DNA of 52,315 bases from Trileptium ribeirensis (Eukaryota > Nematoda > Enoplea > Enoplida > Thoracostomopsidae): the NCBI GenBank assembly GCA_030248225.1, contig JASANE010027996.1, positions 1 through 52,315 on the forward strand. Direction: 5' to 3'. This document shows positions 42,101 through 52,315 of this stretch, piece after piece (positions within the stretch are counted from its first letter, which is position 1; each line of letters begins with the position of its first letter). Under the pieces are notes generated by a model that made no database searches, was not told the DNA's origin, and worked only from the letters and a program-made list of their open reading frames with translations. The position numbers and the translations under genes are program-made.

Positions 42101-45100
42101 TGCTTTATGCTACGAAGAAAGCCCACGCATAAATTTCCTCTTCTCCACCTGTTTTGAATTCGAGCTAGAGATGTATATAACTCGATATCTGTGTTGTGGC
42201 CGGTCATAATAATAACGCAGTGACAAGGTAATGTTCCAAAACTGCCTATATATATGTTAAATAAAATAAATGGTCTTAAAACCGTTTGATTTCTGCTTGG
42301 CCAACTGCTTTATAGGCGGGGTAAATTTGCGCTTTCTATATTGTGTTAGCCAGATACAACAGTCCAGGACAAAAGTATATGCTCAAGTGATACATGGTCA
42401 TTCAGTGGACAAAGGGTCGGACTCCCTCCCCCAAGGCAGTAGCCCAAACTCCGCCGCTCCAAAGTCGCGCGAGAAATTTTGGCAAACGTGGGAGGAATCT
42501 GGGACAAATTGGTGGGGCGACCAGCTGATCCCCCAGGCGACCTTCTTCCCTTGCCGACTGGTTGATCCCCTCTAGGGACGACCTCCTTCCCCCCGCAGAA
42601 GCTCTCGCTATCCCCCTAGGACTTCGGAGCTCGCCCATGTATGGGTCAAGCGACATGTAATCAGTGTTTTTGGAAGCTGCTTTGTCATCGTTTCAAGTCG
42701 TTTGTACGCGAATTGCAAGCATTATAGAAGTACTTATATGAAGCGGTTGTGAAAAGATGAATACATACTATTGTTCAGGACTGTAATTTCTGTTTTCAAA
42801 CTACATGGCGTGGAGATGCCCGGTCACGCAGGCCACCACCCATCTTCAAACCTCCATCCTTCTTTTCAGTTTTTTATTCCGAATTGAAAAAATTGTCATT
42901 GCATAGCTTGGCTTACCAGCGCGTCAGTTTCCACTGTATCTTTGCGGAACAGTCGAGCAGACAAAGAAGAAGGTAAAAGACAATGATATGTTATATCGAT
43001 AACTTTAGCACTTTCGGTTTCTCAATCAGACGGGCTTCATCAGTGGCTCGGACTCACCAACCCGTTCCCAGATGTTGCCCAAAATAACCCGGTGATCCGT
43101 GGTTCTACCGAAATCATCCCTGTAGTAAATGTGATATTTCTTAAATTGCAGTAATTTTCACTCCACATTTCGTTTGATAGGAGAATTATACTGGTTAAGT
43201 AACGGTGTAACCTAATATTTTGACGCCAGCTCTTTGGTCCAACAGGTTTAATCTAGTTGAGACAAGCATTGCTTGTGTCTCTGGCCACAAAGACGCACAA
43301 TGGAAAATAAGTGTAGCCGTGCTTATGAGAAAATAAAAACCAAGTAACCGAGAAATTAATATGAATTGCTTATCTATAAATCGCAAAGCGGTTAAGTTTC
43401 ATACGGAAACATGCAAGTAGGTATCATGTAGCTAACATGAACCTGTTAATGATGCCATCGGTCCAGCATTAGGCGGGTATCTGGGTCATTACAGATTATA
43501 CGGGTAGCTAATTTTGGTGAGTAAGTAATCTGTTGTGGACCATGGAATATAATAGATGTTGGATCGAGTAGCGGTTATAGCTAAAATCAATGTGCAGTTG
43601 ATGATGTAACATTTGCAATCGAGGAATTGCACGACCCTCAGCCGAAATTCAGCTTTTAAAATGCTCACAAAGTTTTATTTACAATTTATATACTGAATAG
43701 CATTTCGCCAAAAAAGTAGCCTAAGCCTCAATTAAAGATTTCATCGTATATATAGATCATGAACGATCTGTAGTACTAATCTATTACACAGGATGGTGTA
43801 ACTAAGAGTACATGGTTAAAATTTCGTATAAACAGCATGCCAATGACACATACAATGATGTAGTTTTGTTTCAGTTACAAGCAAGTCTGCTTTAGGAGCA
43901 TTGGCTTACCCCTCAAGGTTCCTTGGGGCCTACCAACTACCAGGACGACAGCACCCAAACACTCTATTGTGAAAAAAGATTGCAGATAACTTTTGGCTTG
44001 CATAGAAGATTTCAACCGGTGTGGTATTTGGCTTAGTGTAAAAGCCTTAGACGGTCCTTTTGCCTTCGCTAAATCTAAGCAGATGTAGTTTTGCATAATG
44101 TCGCAAATTTAAAAATTCACAGTATCAAAATATAGAACTGGTGTTGATGATATTCGACCATTGAAATCGATATAAAAGTTCACGGTTAACGGTACATTGC
44201 ACAAAACGACAAATGTTGCGAGTTTCAAATCGCGTTAGCTACAGCGTTTTATTCGTTTCAGTCGCATCGAAAATCCTTAGCCAACAACTGCCAGCGCCCG
44301 ATGAAACTTTAGGGACCAACAACACGAAAAATTGGCCAAGAGATGCTAACTTTTTTTGGACGTTGTCAGTAGTAAAATTACAAAATTTCAGTCTTTTTGG
44401 CCACTGAATTTTCAACTGTTCTAATAAAGACCTTCAAATACCTTTAATATTTGTTGCCTATTGTCCGTGAATCTATTATTTTACTACCTACGATATTGAG
44501 AGTTGCGACAAGCCGAAAATACATTTGCATCCATGTGCAAACTGTCTCACATGCTACTGCCGCACATGAAAGATAAACTAGTGCAGCCTTGCGAGTAACG
44601 AATGTTTAGTTAAAAGTGTAAATGGTTTATCGCAAGAACGGACTTTCGTTCCATTCTAGAGACAGGAGCTGGAAAATAGGCATAACAGCGACATCGGAGT
44701 TATGCTGTTGCATCCTGAAATGACGAACCAAACCCAATTACTGATTACCAAGCTATGATCTGGCTATCATATTAGACTAATGATACGGCGGTCATCAATA
44801 GGTTAAGATTTACAGAGCGGGAATAGATTTAAATGTCAAGAGAGAATGCTAACACAATGGTATCGTTTTTTACTTTGTGGAAGTAGTTTTGACTTTTTCC
44901 AATCGTTTTCCTTTAATTCAAGAAGTTATTAGCATAATTAGCTTCGGTGTAGCCCCGCTCTGTTCTTACACTTACACAAAATCACATTACGCATCTCAAT
45001 ACACTTTTTACCATTAATGCTTGTATAACTATGTCATTAAGTCAATTTATTGTCTGGTTGAATGGTTCTTGATATTTATGACGTTGATTGAATTCTTGAT

Positions 45101-45580
45101 GTTGTAGCTACAATTATCCAAAATATTACAATAAGGTGGTTGGTTACATTACACTGTGGAAAAAATAAGCGGCTCCAACTATTTAGACAGTTAATTACTG
45201 ACTTTTTCAGCTATTACGCATGTCAAACTTGGTAATTTCTCTGCAACTGTGATCCCGTGACAGTTCACTGCGGACAAGCATCCCTGAATTTTGGGGTAAT
45301 ATGAATTTTAAGGCACAAAATCTCAATTATATATTTTTTAAAAATGTGAGCAAGAGCCAACCGTAATTCGCAAAGATCACGAAAGATTATGCAATCATAA
45401 TAAAAAGATAATCTCTCGACATCCAAAGTATATATATAATTCAGTTAAAGTCAAAGTAGCCAGAACGCTACATTAGTATTGCTGAACGCATATGTGAGGA
45501 CGAGGAGGTTTATCTACGGTTAGTAAAACATTTAATCTATCAATTATCATATTACTATTATTCGGACATCACTCACATTT
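39161..45580. other. No supported gene (upstream intron or intergenic)
   Basis: I searched the minus strand for further PPP2R3-like exons with phase-0 donors and found none I could defend. GC-rich patches with GGGCCTGGC/GGGCCAGGC lie near 40470-40540 and with C/G runs near 42420-42640. The start exon of the gene could be here or beyond the window. Confidence 0.45.
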
Positions 45581-46146
45581 AACTTCTGACCTCGAACCAT
45601 GGGGGCGTCATACCCACGTACCCATTGAACCATGGGTCGCAGAGTAAAGCCAACACGGGCAATGAGTTTCCCATGTCCGAAAACACCCAGTGAAACCTTT
45701 CAGCCGCCCAGGACGTCAGCACAAATAATTTTCTAATTTTGGGTCGAGGAACCACGACTGTGCCATACCTCAAGCCTCATAACTCCAGAATAGGACCGTT
45801 AATCGAAAAACACAAAAAGCATCGGCATTTATCATTATATTATGAAATAAAAACCAGAGAAAGAAATTAGAAAGTTGAGATAAAAATAAACTTGCTTCCG
45901 TGAAGGGTACTTAAATGGGGTAAAAACACTCGTTTTGACATCTGACCTCAAATCAAAAAACGCTTGGGGATATCCGCGGTAAATCGAATATGCGGGTTCG
46001 ATTCATCCGAGGTCATGAAAATCGGTTAAGTCGTTCCCGAGTTATTGCCGATCACAATTGTTAAATCGTTCCCGAGTTATTGCCGGAATTGAAAAGATTT
46101 CACCCCTGCAACACACAATCTCCACTACGTTACACTACGCTCTGAT
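45581..46146 (+). mobile_element. Tandem-unit element, one-unit, 5'-truncated copy
   Basis: One unit plus the 3' tail ending CTCCACTACGTTACACTACG. The 5' start sequence is missing. Its tail has an internal duplication, GTTAAGTCGTTCCCGAGTTA and GTTAAATCGTTCCCGAGTTA, near 46025-46083. It lies upstream of the recognised part of the PPP2R3-like gene. Confidence 0.8.
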
Positions 46147-46164
46147 AAATGCAACAAATTATAA

Positions 46165-46650
46165 CATTTGATTGAAAACCACGGAATTATGGATGACTCA
46201 ATGGGGGTCCCATGAAACAAACACACAGTACTATTTAAGAAAGTCTGCATCGGTCACAGATACACTCAAATAAATAGATTCACCATTTTCGGCTGCCTCG
46301 GAAACTTTTATATCTCCAAGTCCAACAAATAACTTTAGGTTGAAAACTACGAAATCAAGCATAGCTAATGAGGCGGGGGTGCCTGAAGATACAGTACAAA
46401 TCAAAAAGTCGACATAGCTCACTGATAAGTTGAATTCAGTCACTCCATCTTTTTCTGTATCCTCGAAAACAAACCTTTGTAACAGCAGGCATAACAAAGT
46501 GTGACACTAGATTGAAAATCACGAAATCATGTATGATTCTGCGGAAGGACGGCCACACATACATTCAAGTGAATCACTCCGTTGTTTTCACTGGCTCCGA
46601 AAACTTTTATAGTGGCCATATAATTCTTATTAACGACTATCTTAAAAATA
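46165..46650. repeat. Degenerate tandem repeat, period about 170 bp, three units
   Basis: TTGAAAACCACGGAATTATG (about 46170), TTGAAAACTACGAAATCAAG (about 46338) and TTGAAAATCACGAAATCATG (about 46513) are evenly spaced. Between them recur CTC-GAAAAC and AGATTCAC/AGTCACTCC/AATCACTCC blocks. It begins directly after the tandem-unit element ends. Minus-strand peptides with repeated NLSVSYVDF and YLSVSVTDADF look like the repeat translated, not a gene. Confidence 0.7.
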
Positions 46651-46699
46651 TGACAAATAAAGGGTTAAAATGGGTACTTTTGGGGCCTCGTTTAGTGCC

Positions 46700-49600
46700 A
46701 ATCTCCTTATCGTAGAGTTTGACAAAAACTCAACAAAGTTGTAGCTGTTATTAAGGCAAACATAAAAGATATGCAGGATTTTTTGATGAGGCTTGCATTT
46801 TGAGATAAACTAAAAATTTTCCCTCGGTCATAAAAATTCAGGGATGCCCTCTTTAAAAGGGACCTATCATTAGCCTCAAGTTTTTTGGTGGGTTGCATAG
46901 ATATAAAATATGTGGGCGACAGGCCAGATTATAAGCTATCATGCAAATAACGCTATGGAAATATCATTATTCGTTCCTGAGATATTTAGAAAAAAAACGG
47001 CGGGAAAGACGGCTTTAAAAATCATATACAGAATAATATAGCTAACCGAAATGGAAAAATAAAACGATGAAAACAAAAGAAACGATTCCAAAGAAACGAT
47101 TAACTACTGTACAGAGCAAAAACAAGCTGCATCGTATTATTTAGAATTTGCCCCACCGCAGAAAAATTTACAGACATACAAATTGAACAAAAATAAAGCA
47201 CAAATTATGAACTGAAAATTTAAATTTAAAGTAGCATGATCAAATCAACACATGGAACAAACATTCTTACTGTCGTGACCTAATAAAATACCGCCGTAGT
47301 TTCAGTATATGCGATTAATTACATGCGATTATAAGACATCCGATGTTCGAAAATGCAACCTTTCGAAAAGTTACGAATTTATGCTGTATAAAACAACAAT
47401 TATATATAAGAAAACTTAAACAACGAAAGAGAAGTACAATTTGTCAATTTGTTACAAGTTACTTTAGAATTTTACCAATAACAATTATTAGTGGTAATTA
47501 AACCACACGATACCTAGGAATTGGGTGGGGGCGACGTAGGGGCAGCTGCCGCCACAAGTTTTTGATTGCAGGGCAATACGCCATTCTTGCCGCAGCATGT
47601 TTCGGGCATCACGTTACTGAAATAAGGTATATCTATTGAGCAAAACGCTCTGATTCGTGGCGTTTGTTGCCTCCCCGAAAACCAAGTATTTTTTGAAATC
47701 TCTAAAGAACATAAGAAAAATACGACCTTTTACGTGGTGTCTACATGGCAAAGTCAACACCTGTAAAAGTCACAGACCACAGACCCAGGATCGCAGTACG
47801 CCACTTCAAAGTGGAGAGCGCTACCGGAAAACTCAGAGGTCAGCCTTCTCGAAACGTGAGGTGCGCCGGGGGGCCCCTGCCGCCAACCCTCCGCGTACTG
47901 CGCCCCTGCACAGACCCGGTTAAATTGGTTCGGCGTGTCCGACATTTCTTACAACGACGTATATATAAAACCTCTACATTGAAATTTTTATGGAAGCAAC
48001 GCCATAGATGCAACAATACAGAGATATTAGATGCTAAGCTTAATAAGCATTATGACCCTGCAGAACAGACTTTCTTTCTAATATTTAAACCCAGTAAACA
48101 ACCCCGCTACAGTTTTCGTGAATCTCGGATATTTCGGTTTATGCTAGTATTTGACAGGAGGCTGTGATATTTGGTTTTTCGGTATTGTATTTTCATTAAA
48201 GCAATGTTATTCCGTTGCCAATTTTTATTTTAAATTCAAAAAAATTTTGCAATATATTTTTGGAAAATACCTACGCACTAAAACCGCTTAAATCATATAG
48301 CTTTTGGTCATTGTTATTTTCAAAAATGCATTTTTTGAAAATTTTTATTAAAATCTGATAACGAAATTCGAGGTATTATACTCCCATGAAAACGGTTGGT
48401 TATTTATTAAAAAAGAGACCATAGGATTTTGAGATTTCTCCGATTATATCACTGGTGTCATTTCTCAAATTAACTTCGCATATGATCGAAACTGCCATTA
48501 AAAATAACCCTTTTATGTGTAAATTCGGATTTCTATGTTCTAAATAATGCCATTGATCCAAAATGTTAGCTTGACCAATTCCACTTATCCGTTTTTCTGC
48601 TTTACTTGCCAATGTGTGTTTTGGTCCTAGCGCAGTCCGTCAAGGCAAAAAGTGTCCTTGAAGCTTACATATTATTATTTTACAGCTTCAGATGGGCTCT
48701 TAAGGGTTCTGCAATATATATAGCAATACCCTGTCTTTAACGTTATTTAATTTTTCCGAAATTTCAAATTTTGAAATTCTCATATTGACACTTTTAAGAT
48801 TGTTATTGACGCTGCGCAGTAATGATTTTATATAAAACTTCTCAAAATCTACAAATTCTAATTTTTTAATTTCAAAAATTTTAAAATGTGATCATGTTAT
48901 TTGATTAGGCTCGTCGAGAGGAACTGACTGGTGCTAAAATGAGCCTGATCAAGCGATCCATTCAAAGCAATTCATAAGTTATAAGGCAAACAGCACTTTG
49001 ACACTTATAAAAACGTTAATTTAGAATATTCAAAAACACCAAAATAGCTAAAATCATCTACGTCGCCGCAGCAGCATCGGGTTTCTTTTAATAACATATT
49101 GAATTAACATCGGTAATAATCGTGGAAATGCGCAATCTGACAAACTGTACACTGCTTCTTTCATCAAAAACAAGCTGGAAAAACTACAAATCAACAACTC
49201 ACTGTGAATTTTCATTTATACAGGTTCCAAAAGCAAAGTCACCCTTACGGTTTGCTGCGAAGCTATCTGTGACTTAAGATGCCCTTGCCAGCAACCAAAC
49301 ACCAGAGGCTCCCTGGGCCCTGGGAGGTAGGGACAGGGTAGTGCAAAGCGCGACATTACAAAAACACCTAGCTCCTTTACTGACAATAAAGTTTCGTGTA
49401 ACTCTTTCGTTTCATGTCAACGAACAAAAGCATAACCCACAGAATTTGGGTTAATTCTGACCGACAACCATTTGCAGAAAAAAACTATGTGGCATATTTG
49501 TACAATTCAACGTGTATAAAAATTTATATTTATGGTAACTGTAAATGCATTTACATTAAATGTAAATGCACCATATGGTAAATACCCAAACAGTATTATA

Positions 49601-50030
49601 CAATTGTATAAAAATGTCGATATAGAAATTCCAATTTGCGGCACCTGTGAAAAAATACACACATTCCGTGAATATATTTTTAAGCAGTAAATATATTTTG
49701 TACTGTTTGAGTAGATTTCTATGGCCTGCAGTAGAATCTTCCACAGACTGAGCCTTAGGAATAAGCCTACGCCTATAACAAACAACTTAAAGCTACACGC
49801 AACCTTAGGTTGGGGAAATTATGCGAAAGAACAGATTTTGGTCCATGTGACCACCAAATTTGTACTAATATAATACAGCAGGCACGGTATAGCCGTACCG
49901 ATCACGAATAGCCGGCATTTTTACTGCCCAACGCGGCCACAGTTGTTTACATAGCTGTGTTTACAGCTAATCTATATAGCTCGCGATTTAGTCACTTGCC
50001 AGTTGCTCCGTATATATATACTAATAACCT
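46700..50030. other. No supported gene
   Basis: An open frame at 47745-48167 (140 codons, basic, Arg-rich) has no recognised domain, splice support or conserved motif. The rest is AT-rich with stops in all frames. Confidence 0.4.
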
Positions 50031-50044
50031 ATTCTGTACATGGT

Positions 50045-50230
50045 ACAACGGCAAATTATGTCCATATTCTTATTATTCAGAAACGGCTGCACCATAGCGA
50101 AAAAATACATTTACTAATTGCTAGTAAAATGTAGGGAACAACAGCAAACAATGTCCATATCCCTACTTTTCAAAAATGCCTGTACCACAACGAAAAAAAA
50201 TACATTTACATATTACTAGCAAAATGTTTA
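50045..50230 (+). repeat. Tandem duplication, period about 93 bp
   Basis: ACAACGGCAAATTATGTCCA at 50045 is followed at 50138 by ACAACAGCAAACAATGTCCA. The later blocks AATACATTTAC and TACTAGCAAAATGT also recur. A third, partial relative lies near 51710 (ACAACAATAAATAATGTTCA), with a shared ATATATATAC upstream. Confidence 0.75.
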
Positions 50231-50349
50231 CGTATCGTGTTATTATACGTGTATAAACTTAACCTGTGCCCGCTGACTATCCTGTTTTGTTATTGGAAAA
50301 AATTGTGTTACCGAACTCTATCAACTCAAGCAAAAATTTGCTGTTTTCT

Positions 50350-50488
50350 GTTCGCGAACATTAAAATTGTTCGCGAACGAAATTTTATCGCTTTTGAATT
50401 ACCGAGGGTTATGTTCGCGAACATAATGACAAAATACAGGACCCTTTCGTTTATGCCTTTCGCATTTACATTGCATTTGTTCGCGAAC
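50350..50488. promoter_or_regulatory. Cluster of four perfect GTTCGCGAAC palindromes
   Basis: The same 10-base palindrome is at 50350-50359, 50369-50378, 50413-50422 and 50479-50488, in otherwise unrelated AT-rich sequence. A dimeric DNA-binding protein site is one reading; a remnant of a small tandem repeat is another. It lies inside a 134-codon open frame that I do not consider supported. Confidence 0.4.
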
Positions 50489-51129
50489 AGAGACGAATCC
50501 TTAATGAAAACTAATAAGTGTCGTAGAACTATTATTGGCCGATTGCGAATCTCTACTTCTGGGCTAGAAATGAATCGAATCACCTTTCTTTCTTGTTCGC
50601 TAATAATGGATGTGGATTCGACATCGGGTTTTACAAAGTAGGATAGTTAGTGGGCGCAGGTTAAGTTTCGTCGCGAATTACAGAGAGAAATTATCTCCTA
50701 TACTTTGCTTTGTTTCGACCATAGCTATATGGCACAGGTGCGGGAAGTCCGTCTGCTTAGAGTGCGGGTAGATCGTTGTGGCAGGCAGGAGCTCCTGGGT
50801 GGGAGTATATGGTGCATTAATTTATTACTATCACTACACAGCTTTTGCCGTTAAGTAAACTGAATTACTATCGCTGCATTTTGTTTTGAAAGCAAAAGCC
50901 GAAATAACACATGATCTAGTAAAAGAATAATAAATCTTACTGTTTATATATTTCGGACTATCGACACTTCACCATTGTGCATACGGTCGGGTATGCATAC
51001 ATTGAATTTATAACTCCTAGCCAGGTTGTGTATGGGATCTCCGCTAGTGTTCTATGAACACTGGTCAGGTGCTCGATGAAGACATGGCCCACACCACAAC
51101 CACATATGCTATAGGTGCTGTTGCTTCGA

Positions 51130-51830
51130 ATATACAGCCCTAACCGAACCCGACGCAAAACCCGACAAATTCAAACCCGACCCGAACAATTAGTGGTCTC
51201 CAGATTAGACATATAATTTTAAAATTTGAGCTTTTTACAAAAAATCTGGATTATTTAAAACGGACTTGGGGTTACACCTTAATTTTCTGACATCCACCTG
51301 GTTCGCGCCGAGGTCACCCCCGCATGAATTTGCGATGCCCCCGGGTTCATTACCCCGACCAGAAAATTTTGCCCCCCCCACAAAACTTTTTTGAGAAAAT
51401 TACGCCAAAATTAAAAGGTTTAACAGGGGCGACTCTCTTTTCGTGCGCTCCCCCGGGCTCGCCCCTACTTCGATAGGGGGTGGGAGGGGGTTGCCCCCGG
51501 TTCGTGCCGCCTATAAATTTTGACCCTACCGGGATGCCAGATTTTAGAAATGCCAGGGTTTTAGTGCGAAAGATTATAGATTGGTTATTATGCGCAGAAT
51601 GGTGGATAGGGATTTATCCGGGTGAAAATAACGGAAGTAACTTGGCATTTTGACTTGTCAGTTGACCGGTGTAGTATATATATACGCACTTATAACCCAC
51701 TTCGTATAGCGTACAACAATAAATAATGTTCATATTCACTAGTACACACTAGGGTGGGGTTATGTTCGGATCGGTTGGGTTGAAATTTATGGGGTTTGGG
51801 GTAGGGTCGGGCTCGAACAAGGTTTCCAAA
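51130..51830. repeat. CCCGACCCGAAC-type repeat pair in inverted orientation, with GC-rich pocket between
   Basis: ACCCGACAAATTC and CCCGACCCGAAC lie at about 51150-51190. The complementary GGTTGGGTTG and GGGTAGGGTCGGGCTCGAAC lie at about 51765-51822. Between them (51300-51530) is a pocket of C and G runs with CCCCCGGGCTCGCCCC. This is probably one decayed inverted element or two copies of a simple repeat. Confidence 0.45.
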
Positions 51831-52315
51831 TATTTGGTTTATTGTTACATCTCTAATGCAGGAAGTGGGCAACCTACGTTGAAAAGGCAGATATACTTGC
51901 ACAGAGGCCACATCGAGTTGAAAATATCAACCCGAGGAGACCGCAGAGCTGTACGTCGGATGGCTCAACCCGCGGGGTGCAGCATTATGCTGCCCACCGG
52001 GTTGTGCCCGGGGCACGCTAGTACTGCGCGGACAATGCGTGCAACCAGCGGGAGTTCATCCGTGATGACATAACCTTAACAAAGAACAAACCAAGGCCCA
52101 AAGAATATTGAATCCATGGAAGTAATATTTATGAAGCATGGTCGGCAAACGTTTTATTTCTGGCTTGACGTTTACATACCATATTCATATTATCTTTAAA
52201 ACTTTTTTTACAGCGGTGATGAAACGAACAATAGCTGTTGACGTGTATATACCGTGTTGGTGAAGATCATTTAGGCACTGTTGACCGCTCTACCACAAAT
52301 GTTAATTAAGCAATA

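Noticed and set aside
46231..46497. 88-codon minus-strand ORF with repeated NLSVSYVDF-like peptides
   Set aside because: It coincides with the 170-bp tandem repeat and the repeats are not kept in frame.
47745..48167. 140-codon plus-strand ORF, Arg-rich
   Set aside because: No recognisable domain, no splice or start context, and overlapping frames of similar length on both strands.
50237..50641. 134-codon ORF containing the GTTCGCGAAC palindromes
   Set aside because: No domain is recognised and the recurring peptide FAN/FANI is only the palindrome translated.
1..52315. CRISPR array, prophage, bacterial operon or defence island
   Set aside because: No regularly spaced short repeats with unique spacers and no bacterial gene organisation; the tandem repeats seen have no spacers.

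Overview
The window is nuclear DNA of an animal, AT-rich and dense in repeats. It holds one clearly recognisable host gene, whose small exons (49-157 bp, plus two larger terminal ones) are spread over 28 kb. Nothing bacterial is present: there are no operons and no ribosome-binding-site pattern. The exons end in GT donors and mostly start after short T-rich acceptors of the TTTCAG type. Together with Merlin and Tc1/mariner-type DNA transposons this suggests an invertebrate. A nematode-like or similar lineage is possible, but the species cannot be fixed from this window.

The host gene is a PPP2R3-type (B'', PR72/PR130 class) regulatory subunit of protein phosphatase 2A on the minus strand. Thirteen exons can be placed between 39160 and 10932. 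All splice phases agree, the summed coding length is 2559 bases (852 codons plus stop), and the conserved core is collinear with the animal family, including two EF-hand loops. A 1-kb exon encoding a disordered Ser/Thr/Asn-rich region precedes the core, and a Ser/Thr-rich, Asp-rich tail follows it. The first coding exon with the start codon was not found; it should lie above 39160 or beyond the window.

The introns and the 3' flank are full of mobile DNA. A complete 2.2-kb Merlin transposon (3688-5901) has about 229-bp inverted repeats, a perfect 9-bp target duplication, and a transposase split by a probable intron and broken by a frameshift. A family built from about 365-bp tandem units appears at 18.0-20.2, 31.9-32.8 and 45.6-46.1 kb with about five, two and one units. 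Its shared ends contain an inverted CAGAACGTAGTGAA motif. Other elements are a decayed Jockey-like retrotransposon (25.9-26.6 kb), several Tc1/mariner-like MITEs, three large fold-back elements, a 79-bp tRNA-like insert with a 9-bp duplication, and an unnamed dispersed family at 12.2-13.1 and 29.6-30.1 kb.

Layout: 1-1.9 kb, no feature; 1.9-2.6 kb, fold-back; 3.7-5.9 kb, Merlin; 5.9-10.9 kb, 3' flank with two small fold-back MITEs; 10.9-39.2 kb, the PPP2R3-like gene with its repeat-filled introns; 39.2-52.3 kb, upstream intron or intergenic DNA with minisatellites, a cluster of GTTCGCGAAC palindromes, and GC-rich repeat pockets. I saw no CRISPR array, rRNA gene, or bacterial-style defence or biosynthetic cluster. 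The most unusual items are the variable-copy tandem-unit element, the tRNA-sized retroposed insert, the fold-back family and the palindrome cluster.
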